Of a stretch of 59,237 nucleotides of DNA, positions 33,811-42,402 are shown in pieces (position 1 is the stretch's first letter; every line of letters starts with the position of its first letter). The DNA lies in assembly GCF_030272695.1 (NCBI RefSeq), contig NZ_JARFYN010000042.1, positions 1-59,237 on the forward strand, given 5' to 3'. The stretch comes from Martinezella calliandrae. Lineage in GTDB: Bacteria > Pseudomonadota > Alphaproteobacteria > Rhizobiales > Rhizobiaceae. The position numbers and the translations under genes were made by a program. The notes beneath the pieces were generated by a model. It made no database searches, was not told where the DNA came from, and worked only from the letters and a program-made list of their open reading frames with translations.

Positions 33811-34527
33811 ATGGCGCATGTCGAATCTGAAGAAAGCGATTTTCGTCGCGCGCGCGGCACCGGCACTCAAAGTGTCTATACGGTACTGCGCAAGGAAATC
33901 CTCGATATGACGCTGCCGCCGGGCGACGCGCTGGAGGAAGTCAGGCTCTCGGAACGCTTCGGCATGTCGCGTACACCGGTCCGCGAGGCGCTGCTGCGAC
34001 TCTCCGGCGAGGGCCTGGTTACGACACTGCCGAACCGTAACACGATCGTCTCGCAAATCGACTTTGCGGCATTGCCAACCTATTTCGACGCCCTGACGCT
34101 GATGTACCGTGTGACCACGCGCGGTGCAGCGCAGCGCGCAAGAGCCGAGGCCATGGGCGATATTCGAAAGCGACAGGAGGAATTCGCCGCCGCCGTTACG
34201 GCCCGCGATGCCCTGGCGATGATCGAGGCAAACCGCGAATTTCACGTCGCTATCGCCGAGCTTGCTGGCAACTCCTATTATACGGCCTTCTTCAGCCGGC
34301 TCCTTGACGAAGGACGGCGTATTCTCCGGCTCTATTACCGCACCTTTGACGACCGGCTGCCTCGCCAATATGTCGACGAGCACGAAGAGATGATCGCCGC
34401 GATCGAGCGGCGCGAGGTCGAACTTGCCGACAAGCTTGCCTCCAAGCATGCCGAACAGATCGTTAAGCAAATCCAGGATTATCTCGCACGCGATCTCAAC
34501 GACCCGATCGACCTTTCGGCCGGGTAG
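33811..34527 (+). CDS. GntR-family regulator, FCD (FadR) subfamily
   Basis: 238 residues from ATG 33811 (AGAGGACGA upstream). N-terminal winged helix: L-S-E-R-F-G-M-S-R-T-P-V-R-E-A-L-L-R-L. C-terminal helical FCD domain (about 85-225) has the metal or ligand residues N-R-E-F-H-V-A-I-A-E-L-A-G-N and H-E-E-M-I-A-A-I. Such regulators sense organic acids or sugar acids and usually repress neighbouring catabolic genes, here the divergent aldolase and possibly the dehydrogenase/transporter set. Confidence 0.92.
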   Translation: MAHVESEESDFRRARGTGTQSVYTVLRKEILDMTLPPGDALEEVRLSERFGMSRTPVREALLRLSGEGLVTTLPNRNTIVSQIDFAALPTYFDALTLMYRVTTRGAAQRARAEAMGDIRKRQEEFAAAVTARDALAMIEANREFHVAIAELAGNSYYTAFFSRLLDEGRRILRLYYRTFDDRLPRQYVDEHEEMIAAIERREVELADKLASKHAEQIVKQIQDYLARDLNDPIDLSAG

Positions 34528-34762
34528 ACCAGCGTCCCGTTTGCGCATCGAGCGGGTATTGGCCCCAGTCTGATTACCGCCGGAACGCACGATTGTAATT
34601 GCTGATGAGCTGCGCGGCATCCGGCGAGAGCACTCGATGCGGATATTCGAGAAAGTCAACTGCCCCTGCGAGCCGGCGAGCGGCAAACTCCCCTTCACCG
34701 GGGCCCCCAAAGTGAATTAAGGTGGACACAGGCAAAGTGTGCCGGGTCAAGGAGAGTTTGCG

Positions 34763-35833
34763 ATGGACGACCAGGGGCAGTCTCGAACCGAACAGGCCGG
34801 TCCGGCCGAGAATTCCTCTTCGCCACCCGACAAGCCCGGGCCTCACTCGGGCTCTTCCCGCACAGCCGCCCTCATCGTCACCGTGACGGTTGCGGCGATC
34901 GTCGGCTTGTCTCTGTGGTATCTTGTCCAGCCTCAGCCCTTGCTGGTGCAGGGAGAGGCTGATGCCACGCGCATCGACATCGCCGCCCGTGTCGAAGGTA
35001 GGGTCGGCGAGCGACCGGTGGATCGCGGTCAGAACGTGGCCGCCGGCCAAGTGCTGGTGAAGATCGACAATCCTCAAATCATCAGCCAGCTGAAACAGGC
35101 GGAAGCGGCAAAAGCAGTCGCTATCGCCGAACTCGCCCGCATCGATGCCGGCATCCGCCAGGAAGTCGTCGCGCAGCGCAAGGCGGCAATCGCCGCGGCC
35201 GAGGCCAATCTGGTACTCGCCCAGCAGACTTACAACCGTACGAACGAACTGACCACCAAGGGCGTCGCCTCGACGCAGACGTTGAACGAGGCAACAGCAT
35301 CGCTCGATGTGGCAAGGCGCAGCCTCGAACAAGCAAAGCTCGCCTATGACGAGGCCGTTGCAGGCTACACCAAGGAAGAGCGTGGCGTTGCGCAAGCCGA
35401 CGTGGATAAGGCGGCAGCAGCGGTTGCCACCCTCAATACCCAAGTCAACGAGATGACGGTGACGGCGCCGGTCGGATCGCAGGTCTACCAGGTGGGTGCC
35501 GAAATCGGCGAGTTCGTATCGCCCGGAGTGCCCCTTCTCTCGCTGGTGGACCTCAGCGATGTCTGGCTAAGCTTCAATCTGCGCGAAGACCTCGTGAAGG
35601 GCCTTAAGGTCGGCGATAAGCTCGATGTCCGCATTCCCGCCCTCGGCGATCGGCTGGTGCCGGTCGAGATCAGGACCATCGCGACCCGCGGCGAATATTC
35701 CGGCTGGCGGGCGACGCGTGCGACCGGCGATTTCGACCTGCGCACCTTCGAAGTGCGCGCCTATCCGACCGAGAAAATTCCAGAACTTCGTCCCGGCATG
35801 AGCGCCTATCTCCAATGGAGCGGTGAACGCTGA
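34763..35833 (+). CDS. HlyD-family membrane fusion protein (first of two)
   Basis: 356 residues from ATG 34763 (AAGGAGAG 6 bp upstream). One TM anchor (about 38-60), then the biotinyl-lipoyl-like barrel (V-E-G-R-V-G-E-R-P-V-D-R-G-Q-N-V), a coiled-coil hairpin (about 110-220) and a second barrel half V-T-A-P-V-G-S-Q-V. Links an inner-membrane exporter to the outer envelope. Its stop overlaps the permease start (TGATG at 35831-35835), so the genes are coupled. Confidence 0.9.
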   Translation: MDDQGQSRTEQAGPAENSSSPPDKPGPHSGSSRTAALIVTVTVAAIVGLSLWYLVQPQPLLVQGEADATRIDIAARVEGRVGERPVDRGQNVAAGQVLVKIDNPQIISQLKQAEAAKAVAIAELARIDAGIRQEVVAQRKAAIAAAEANLVLAQQTYNRTNELTTKGVASTQTLNEATASLDVARRSLEQAKLAYDEAVAGYTKEERGVAQADVDKAAAAVATLNTQVNEMTVTAPVGSQVYQVGAEIGEFVSPGVPLLSLVDLSDVWLSFNLREDLVKGLKVGDKLDVRIPALGDRLVPVEIRTIATRGEYSGWRATRATGDFDLRTFEVRAYPTEKIPELRPGMSAYLQWSGER

Positions 35834-38172
35834 TGTCTCAGCACGCAACCCCGGGTCTTTTTGCGGTCGTCTCGCGCGAGGTGACGTGGATCTGGCGCGA
35901 CCGGGTGGCGCTGCTGCTCGTGCTCGCCATTCCGCTGATCGCCTTTTCCATCCTGACCGCAACCTTTAGCAATGCGGTGGTCCGAAATCTCAGCGTCGAC
36001 GTGGTCGACATGGACCACTCCGATACGTCGCTGCGCTTCATCCAATCCATCGATGCCGCGCCTTCCGTCGCCGTGGCGCACCGATCCTCCGATCTTGACG
36101 GCGCCATGCACTCGATCCGCTCGGGTGCCGCGATTGCTGCGGTCTATATTCCCGAGAACTTCGAGCGAGATATTGATGCGGCTAAACGCCCGCAGATCGT
36201 GATCTTCTACAACAAACAATATTTCTCACCCGGCAATATCGCATCGGGCGGATTGCAGGCGTCGATCGCAGCGGCCGTTGCGACACTGCCCAGACAGGCA
36301 GGCGGAGGCGGATACCGCCCCGGGCCACTTATCACCGAGCAATATGTGCTCACTAATCCCGCCCTCAACTATGTGCAGTTTCTGTTGCGCGCCATTCTGC
36401 CGACTGTGCTCCATGTTTTGACGGCGATCGCGGGCGGCTATGCCGTCGGCTCCGAATTCGGATCCCGCAGCGTGCGGGCGTGGCTGGACGCCGCGGGCGG
36501 CAGTCCCCTCACAGCGCTAATTGGCAAGCTCGCACCCTATTTCGGCATCTTTGTCCTGATGATGGTCGTGGGGCTCGGCATCATTCACGGACTGAATCAG
36601 ATTCCCTTCCGCGGCGATGCCGTTCTGATGGGCGCTTCTGCTCTTCTTCTCGTCATAGCCTATTTGTCGCTCGGGGCGCTGCTCCAGTTGCTCGTCAGGA
36701 ACCTCCCCCTCGGCCTGTCGTTGACCGGCATCATCTGCTCGCCCGCATTCGGCTTTGCCGGCGTTGGCTTTCCGGTTCTCGCAATGGGTGGTTTTGCGCG
36801 GGTCTGGGGCGATATGCTGCCGCTTCGCTGGTATATCCAGATCCTGTTCGATCAGGCCGCTCGCGGCGTACCCGCCTCCGACTCCGTGCGGCCATTCATG
36901 GCGCTTGCCGCTCTCGCCGCCCTCTATTTCGCGCTATCCTGGCTGCGGCTGAACGCCGTAGCCCGCGCGCCCGACCGCCATCCGGAGCCAGCCGCGGCAC
37001 AGCCTGTCGCGCAGCCAGGCATCGTCGGGGCGTTCGTGGCCGAATACAAACGCGTGCTTGGCGACAGCGCGGTCTTCGGCCTTATCGTGCTGGCGCCGGT
37101 CATCTACGGCGTATTCTACCCCCAGCCCTATCTCGGGCAGCTGGTCCGCAAAATCCCCGTGGCGGTCGTCGACGACGACACGACGAATCTGAGCCGATCG
37201 CTCATCCAGATGATCGATGCCGACGAGGCGACCCAAGTGGTGGCTCGTCCGAACACGCTGGAGGCCGCCCAGGCCGCACTCGCCCGGCGCGAAGTATTCG
37301 GCATTGTCGGGATCCCGGAAGGCACGGAGCGCGAAGTTCTGAAAGGTGCCGGAGCTCGGCTGCCGATCTATGTCGATTCCGCCTACTTCCTGCTCTACAA
37401 TCGCACCCTGCAGGGCATAACGGAGGCGGCAGCGACCGCCTCCGCGGACGTCGCGGCGGGCACAGCAAGGGGCGATGGGAGCCTGTTTCGGGCCGCACTC
37501 GTCAGGAACTCGCCAGTCGAAATTCTGAATCAGCCGCTATTCAACCCGACTGGCGGCTATGCCAGCTACGTCGTGCCCGCCGCCTTCATCCTGATCCTGC
37601 AGCAGACCCTGCTGATGGGCGTGGCCACGCTCGGCGGCGTTGCCTTCGAACGGGGAGGACAGGCGTCCCGAGGCGGTCGTGGCCGACCGGCGGCAGTGTT
37701 GGGTCAGGCGCTTGCGCATCTGCTACTCGTCCTGCCCGGCTTCGCGCTCTACCTGATTATCCTGCCGCGCATCTACGGGTTCTCGACGAATGGCCGCCTT
37801 CCGGACATGCTGGCGCTCGTCATCCCCTTCATCCTTGCTGTGAGCTTTTTGGGGCAATTCGTCGGATCGTGGTTCACTCGACGCGAGACGGCGGTGCTGC
37901 TGTTCATCGCCATCAGCCTGCCGCTGTTCTTCCAGGTGGGCGTGGCCTGGCCGCTCGAGGCGATCCCCAAGTCGATCCGCATCGCGAGCCAAGTGCTGCC
38001 GAGCACTTCGGCGATCGACGGCCTGGTGCGAGTGAACCAGATGGGCGCGTCGCTGGCCGATGTGCGCAGCAATTGGCAGGCCCTGTGGGCGCTGGCGATC
38101 GTCTACGCGGCTTTCGCCATGGCCTCTGCGTGGTGGGCAACGAGGCACGAAGGAGGCAAGAATGAAGGCTAG
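35833..38172 (+). CDS. Tandem-fused ABC-2 type permease
   Basis: 779 residues made of two complete ABC-2 permease units. Each unit starts with an N-terminal TM, has a large periplasmic domain (about 45-160 and 425-540) and ends with 5 TMs; linker near 370-400 is rich in A/P. Compare L-S-V-D-V-V-D-M-D-H-S-D-T-S-L-R in unit 1 with I-P-V-A-V-V-D-D-D-T-T-N-L-S-R-S in unit 2. Normally two such subunits (YbhS/YbhR or YhhJ-type) pair with an ATPase; none is encoded here. Overlaps both flanking HlyD genes. Confidence 0.88.
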   Translation: MSQHATPGLFAVVSREVTWIWRDRVALLLVLAIPLIAFSILTATFSNAVVRNLSVDVVDMDHSDTSLRFIQSIDAAPSVAVAHRSSDLDGAMHSIRSGAAIAAVYIPENFERDIDAAKRPQIVIFYNKQYFSPGNIASGGLQASIAAAVATLPRQAGGGGYRPGPLITEQYVLTNPALNYVQFLLRAILPTVLHVLTAIAGGYAVGSEFGSRSVRAWLDAAGGSPLTALIGKLAPYFGIFVLMMVVGLGIIHGLNQIPFRGDAVLMGASALLLVIAYLSLGALLQLLVRNLPLGLSLTGIICSPAFGFAGVGFPVLAMGGFARVWGDMLPLRWYIQILFDQAARGVPASDSVRPFMALAALAALYFALSWLRLNAVARAPDRHPEPAAAQPVAQPGIVGAFVAEYKRVLGDSAVFGLIVLAPVIYGVFYPQPYLGQLVRKIPVAVVDDDTTNLSRSLIQMIDADEATQVVARPNTLEAAQAALARREVFGIVGIPEGTEREVLKGAGARLPIYVDSAYFLLYNRTLQGITEAAATASADVAAGTARGDGSLFRAALVRNSPVEILNQPLFNPTGGYASYVVPAAFILILQQTLLMGVATLGGVAFERGGQASRGGRGRPAAVLGQALAHLLLVLPGFALYLIILPRIYGFSTNGRLPDMLALVIPFILAVSFLGQFVGSWFTRRETAVLLFIAISLPLFFQVGVAWPLEAIPKSIRIASQVLPSTSAIDGLVRVNQMGASLADVRSNWQALWALAIVYAAFAMASAWWATRHEGGKNEG

Positions 38173-39154
38173 GATGTTTGGACGCTCCGTCTTGCGCACG
38201 CCGCTGCTGATGGCGTCGCTCGTCGCGGCTGCGCTTGGCAGTGGGGCGGCCACCTTCGCCGGCGACACCGGCGCGACCGGTAATGCCGCGCCCGGCATGG
38301 TCCAGCGTACCGAGATCCGTATCGCGCCGGAGGTCGGCGGGCGGCTGCTCAGCCTTGTCGCCCGGCCGGGCCAGCTTGTGAAGCGAGGCGACCTGCTGGC
38401 AACGCTGGACAGCCCGGAACTGGCCGCTGCGCTGGGAGAAGCCAAGGCAGCAGCAGCCAGCGCCAAGGCGAACCGCGACCACGTCTATGCCGGCGTTCGC
38501 TCGGAAGAAGTGGCCATGGCCGAGCAATCGGTCAAAACCGCCGAGGCAAACCTTCTGCTCGCCCAACAGCAGAACACGCGCGCAGCCGCGCTCTTTGCGA
38601 AGGGCTCCGGCAGCCGTCAGGTCCTCGACGATGCCGCGGCGCAACTTCAAAAAGCGCAGGCGGATCTCGATCTCAAGCGCGCCCAGTTGACCGCAGCAAG
38701 CGCCGGCCCGACCAAGGAGGAACTCGCGCTTGCCGACGCCCAGGTGGCGGCGGCCCTGGCAGCTGTCGATCAGGCACAGATTGCCTTCAACAAGACGCAC
38801 CTGACGGCGCCGGCGGATGCCACCGTCGTCATTCAGGTCGCAGAACTGGGTGAGGCCCTGTCCCCCGGTACACCCGTGATGACGATCGAGCCGGAGGGTC
38901 AGAGATGGTTTGCCTTCACGCTGCGCGAAGATGCTTTGAAGGATCTGACGATCGGCAAGACCGTCACCTTGAAGACGAACAGCGGCACCATCGAGGCACG
39001 CGTCACCGAACTTCGGCCACTTGGCGAATTTGCCACCTGGCGGGCAGCGCGCGCGGTCGGCGATCACGATCTCAACAGTTTCTGGCTGAGGCTCGATCCC
39101 ACCAGCGGTGACAGCGGCCTGGAGCCCGGCATGACCGTTTGGCTTCCAAGATGA
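38162..39154 (+). CDS. HlyD-family membrane fusion protein (second)
   Basis: 330 residues from ATG 38162 inside the permease 3' end, with GAAGGAGG upstream. N-terminal signal or anchor, lipoyl half-motif V-G-G-R-L-L-S-L-V-A-R-P-G-Q-L-V-K-R-G, a long alpha hairpin (about 80-200), second half T-A-P-A-D-A-T-V-V. Shorter than its partner and only distantly alike. Two fusion proteins around one permease suggest a two-adaptor export complex. Confidence 0.88.
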   Translation: MKARMFGRSVLRTPLLMASLVAAALGSGAATFAGDTGATGNAAPGMVQRTEIRIAPEVGGRLLSLVARPGQLVKRGDLLATLDSPELAAALGEAKAAAASAKANRDHVYAGVRSEEVAMAEQSVKTAEANLLLAQQQNTRAAALFAKGSGSRQVLDDAAAQLQKAQADLDLKRAQLTAASAGPTKEELALADAQVAAALAAVDQAQIAFNKTHLTAPADATVVIQVAELGEALSPGTPVMTIEPEGQRWFAFTLREDALKDLTIGKTVTLKTNSGTIEARVTELRPLGEFATWRAARAVGDHDLNSFWLRLDPTSGDSGLEPGMTVWLPR

Positions 39155-39174
39155 ACCCCTTGCTTGACTAAAAA

Positions 39175-39206
39175 AAGGCCGCCTTTGCAGAGGCAAAGAC
39201 GGCCTT
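39175..39206. terminator. Hairpin after the second HlyD gene
   Basis: AAGGCCGCCTTTGC / GCAAAGACGGCCTT pair with one mismatch around loop AGAG. The A-run before it means that it is a canonical terminator read on the minus strand; on the plus strand it can still close the efflux operon. Confidence 0.6.
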
Positions 39207-39420
39207 AAGCGCGGACGGGGGGCGGAGGTCCGCTGGCTTCGGGCGAGGAACCGAAGCTTATGTCCACGGCGGCTTGGGAGGTGTGCGTCGGGACAGGATC
39301 GACTGTAGCTCGGTTGGCCGGACCGGCGTAGTATACACTGGTGTAATGCGCCTAGAACCTGCGGTTAGCCGGGCCAAGTCTCTTGCCGCCCCTCTTAACG
39401 GCCGGAAATGATCTCCGGCC

Positions 39421-39637
39421 TTATGCCCCAGATTTTGCCATCACAGAAGCTACGAAGTCCGTGAACAACTGTTGACGAAAGCTTGGCATCCTGCCTGAAG
39501 CGTGAAGGGCCTGAAACGGGACTGTTGGCAAGGCTAGTTGAGGAAGTAACTCGACAAGCAAACCATTATCAATGTCATCCTCGACAATGTTTGATCAGGT
39601 AGGCGCCTCCGACACCGGCGACCGCAGCATCACGTAG
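39421..39637 (-). pseudogene. C-terminal remnant of a LysR-family regulator
   Basis: Reading the minus strand gives L-R-D-A-A-V-A-G-V-G-G-A-Y-L-I-K-H, then after a frameshift V-E-D-D-I-D-N-G-L-L-V-E-L-L-P, then A-L-H-A-S-G-R-M-P and a normal stop TAA (39421-39423). This is the end of the LysR co-inducer domain (family pattern A-G-L-G-I-x-x-L-P ... D-I-x-x-G-x-L-V). The N-terminal DNA-binding part is absent. Such a gene may once have regulated the neighbouring organosulfur or efflux genes. Confidence 0.75.
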
Positions 39638-39830
39638 TTACTAAGGCGACGTCTCCCGTCGGAAATAGCGTTTTATTATCTAGATATTTTATAGAAATTA
39701 TGTCTTTGCTGATCGAGCGAATTTTCTGCCAAGATTAAGGTCAGATACGTCGGCGCCGGCCTGTTGCCGTCGCCAGTCGACAACGTTACCGACCGGCGCC
39801 ATTGCTCCGGCGCAAATCAGGAGCTAACGC

Positions 39831-41045
39831 GTGAACGCGCCCTTTCCGAACCATGAATTACGGCCGGTAGCACACCGACTCGCGAGCCCCGAGGAGGCCA
39901 TACAGATTGCGCATGAACTTGCGCAAGAATTCGCAGTTAAGGCGTCGCAAAGAGACAGCGCTAGGCGACTTCCTCACGATGAAATGAACCGCCTGTCGGC
40001 CTCCGGCCTCCTCGGTGCGGCGGTGCCGGGTGAATATGGCGGGCTCGGCGTCTCGAACGCCGTTCTTGCGGAGATCACCGCCATCATCTCCGAGGCTGAC
40101 GGCTCACTTGGACAGATTCCGCAAAATCACTTCTATATTCTCGAGGCGCTGAGAACCGACGGCAGCGAAGAACAGCGGAGCTTCTTCTTTGCTGAAGCCC
40201 TTGCCGGAAGGCGATTCGGCAATGCTCTTTCCGAGCGCGGCACCAAGACTGTCGGTCACTATAACACCCGCATCGCTCGCGACGGCGACGGCTACCGGAT
40301 CAATGGTACCAAATATTACTCGACCGGCGTCATCTTCGCCGACTGGATCACCGTCTTCGCGCTCGATGACGAGGAAAGACTGGTCATGGCCTTCGTACCC
40401 AAGGGCGCCGACGGCGTGGAAATCGTCGACGATTGGGACGGATTCGGGCAGCGGACCACGGGAAGCGGGACGACAAGGTTGAATAATGTCTTCGTCAAAG
40501 CCGAAGCGGTCGTCTTTCACCATAGAGGCTTCGAGCGCCCCTCGACCATAGGCTCCGTGGGCCAGATCATCCATGCCGGCGTGGATCTCGGCCTTGCCCG
40601 TGCTGCTTTCTCCGAAATGCTCGATTTCGTGCGAACCAAGTCCCGTCCCTGGATGGATAGCGGCGTGGACAGAGCTTCGGACGATCCCTTGACGATTGCA
40701 AAGACCGGGCAGATCGCTATCCGCCTGAAGGCTGCGACGGTACTTGTCGCCCATGCCGGACGAAAGGTCGATGCCGCGCAGGCCAATCCGAACGAGGAAA
40801 ACGTTGTCGAGGCAAGCCTTGCCGTTGCCGCTGCCAAGGTGCTGACGACCGAGATCGCCATGGAAGCCACCAACACCCTGTTCGAACTCGCCGGCACCTC
40901 CTCAGTCAAGGCTAATCTCAATCTCGACCGCCACTGGCGCAACGCCCGCACCCATACGCTGCACGATCCCGTTCGATGGAAATATCACGTTGTCGGCAAC
41001 TACCATTTGAACGGCGTAATCCCGCCGAAGAACGGCGCTCTTTGA
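39831..41045 (+). CDS. SfnB-type acyl-CoA dehydrogenase-like flavoprotein (sulfur acquisition)
   Basis: 404 residues starting at GTG 39831 with CAGGAG 6 bp upstream. Acyl-CoA dehydrogenase fold: N-terminal helical domain, N-G-T-K-Y-Y-S-T-G middle domain and the C-terminal H-W-R-N-A-R-T-H-T-L-H-D-P motif diagnostic of the SfnB/DszC branch, which lacks the acyl-CoA dehydrogenase catalytic base. SfnB is linked to dimethylsulfone/methanesulfonate sulfur scavenging under sulfate starvation. Converges with a second member of the family (41120-42328) across a bidirectional terminator. Confidence 0.87.
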   Translation: MNAPFPNHELRPVAHRLASPEEAIQIAHELAQEFAVKASQRDSARRLPHDEMNRLSASGLLGAAVPGEYGGLGVSNAVLAEITAIISEADGSLGQIPQNHFYILEALRTDGSEEQRSFFFAEALAGRRFGNALSERGTKTVGHYNTRIARDGDGYRINGTKYYSTGVIFADWITVFALDDEERLVMAFVPKGADGVEIVDDWDGFGQRTTGSGTTRLNNVFVKAEAVVFHHRGFERPSTIGSVGQIIHAGVDLGLARAAFSEMLDFVRTKSRPWMDSGVDRASDDPLTIAKTGQIAIRLKAATVLVAHAGRKVDAAQANPNEENVVEASLAVAAAKVLTTEIAMEATNTLFELAGTSSVKANLNLDRHWRNARTHTLHDPVRWKYHVVGNYHLNGVIPPKNGAL

Positions 41046-41061
41046 TCTTTTCGAGAAAACA

Positions 41062-41095
41062 AAGACCCCATTTCAGCGGCCGGGAATGGGGTCTT
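41062..41095. terminator. Bidirectional terminator between the two flavoprotein genes
   Basis: AAGACCCCATT / AATGGGGTCTT, 11-bp perfect stem with a 12-nt loop, between convergent genes ending at 41045 and 41120. A-rich before and T-rich after. Confidence 0.8.
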
Positions 41096-41119
41096 CGGTT
41101 ACGCAGATTTCAGTCGAGA

Positions 41120-42328
41120 TCAGCTGTATAGGCTGACCTCGGGAATCCTGTCGTTTAGCACGAATTGGCCGACTTCCTTGGCCTTGTAGAAGACCGGATC
41201 GTGCAGCGTGTGCGTGCGCACATTGCGCCAGTAGCGATCGAACCGATATTTCTCCGCCGTCGAACGAGCACCTGTCAGTTCGAACACCCTAGAGGTAATG
41301 TCGAGCGAGACTTGGGTCGCGTGTACCTTGGCCGCATAGGCCTCCGCGGCCGCCTCGCCGCGCTCGCGGGCCGAAACGCCATGACCCCTGGCGAGTCCCG
41401 ACTGGACAGCGGCGGCGGCAGCATCCGCCAATGCTGCAGATGCCTTCAGCTGGGCCGTGAATTCGCCGACGCGTTCCAGAATATAGGGATCGTCGGTAGC
41501 GCGCTCGACACCAGATGTCACCCATGGCCGTGTCGTCGTGCGGACATAATCGGCGGCCTCCCGCAAGGCGCCTTCCGCCGTGCCGAGGTAGAAGTTTACG
41601 AAGACGAGCTGGATCAGCGGGGTGTTGAAGGTCGCAAGGACGGGCGGCGACGCGTCGGGCGCGGCGGGAGGAGCGACGAAATCCTCCTCATAGACCGGGA
41701 AATCGTGAAACTCGACGCTGCCGCTATCGGAAAGTCGCTGGCCGAAATTGTCCCAATCGTCATTCGCCTTGTAACCCGGCCGGTTGGTCGGCACGGCAAA
41801 ACCCACAACCTTGTCGTCGAGGGCGGCATGCGCATTGATGTAGTCCGAGACATGTGCGGCGGTGGAAAAGGACTTGCGGCCGTTCAGCACGTAGCCGTTG
41901 CCACGCCGGCTTAGAACGAGACCAGGATCGCGCGGATTGACGGCGGCACCCCAATAGAGGCTCTTCGCAACCGTATCGGAACCGAGCGCTTGCGCCCGTG
42001 CCTCGTCGAAAGACCAGTAGACATACTGGCTATTGACATAGTGATAACCAAGCAACTGGCCGATGGAGCTTTCGCCGCGGGCGAGGATGCGTACCAGCCG
42101 CAGGCCATCGACCCAGTCGAGGCCCCCGCCACCGATCTGGCGAGGGTGGAGCGCACTCAAGAGGCCGGCACTCTTCAGCTTCACGATCTCCTCCAGCGGC
42201 GGACGACCGGCGCGATCGAGTTCGGCGGCGCGCCTTGAAAGATCAGCCGAAATATCCTCAGCACGCGCAAATATCTCCTCACGCGTTCCGTTGCGGGTGG
42301 TGGCAAAGACGACATTGGACTGGCTCAT
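41120..42328 (-). CDS. DszC/SfnC-like flavin-dependent monooxygenase
   Basis: 402 residues, same fold as the SfnB-type protein but divergent. Conserved points: L-L-G-Y-H-Y-V-N near 94, L-N-G-R-K-S-F-S-T-A near 150, D-D-W-D-N-F-G-Q-R near 191 and C-terminal Y-W-R-N-V-R-T-H-T-L-H-D-P. These FMNH2-dependent enzymes oxygenate organosulfur compounds (dibenzothiophene in DszC) or related substrates. Lies 74 bp downstream of the substrate-binding protein gene on the same strand, hence probably in operon with it. A flavin reductase partner is not in the window. Confidence 0.85.
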   Translation of the reverse strand: MSQSNVVFATTRNGTREEIFARAEDISADLSRRAAELDRAGRPPLEEIVKLKSAGLLSALHPRQIGGGGLDWVDGLRLVRILARGESSIGQLLGYHYVNSQYVYWSFDEARAQALGSDTVAKSLYWGAAVNPRDPGLVLSRRGNGYVLNGRKSFSTAAHVSDYINAHAALDDKVVGFAVPTNRPGYKANDDWDNFGQRLSDSGSVEFHDFPVYEEDFVAPPAAPDASPPVLATFNTPLIQLVFVNFYLGTAEGALREAADYVRTTTRPWVTSGVERATDDPYILERVGEFTAQLKASAALADAAAAAVQSGLARGHGVSARERGEAAAEAYAAKVHATQVSLDITSRVFELTGARSTAEKYRFDRYWRNVRTHTLHDPVFYKAKEVGQFVLNDRIPEVSLYS

Positions 42329-42402
42329 GGATTAAAACTCCAATTCATGGAAAAAGCCGGCGGACAAGGGGACTGCCGCGCCGGCGGATCGAGGAAAGGC
42401 GG

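Larger units (their letters stand above)
39155..39830. other. Long gap with hairpin and LysR remnant
   Basis: 676 bp holding the hairpin at 39175-39206 and a decayed LysR gene end (39421-39637), then an AT-rich promoter-like stretch (about 39670-39720) upstream of the SfnB gene. Confidence 0.6.

Noticed and set aside
34574..34714. Minus-strand tail with gene-like composition (D-F-L-E-Y-P-H-R-V-L-S-P-D-A-A)
   Set aside because: Might be a fragment of a lost gene, but it is short, its frame continues as antisense through the HlyD gene, and I cannot name a family.
36480..38165. 561-codon plus-strand frame within the permease gene, and long minus-strand frames at 33400-34710 and 37913-39196
   Set aside because: Arginine-rich shifted-frame or antisense shadows of well-supported genes.
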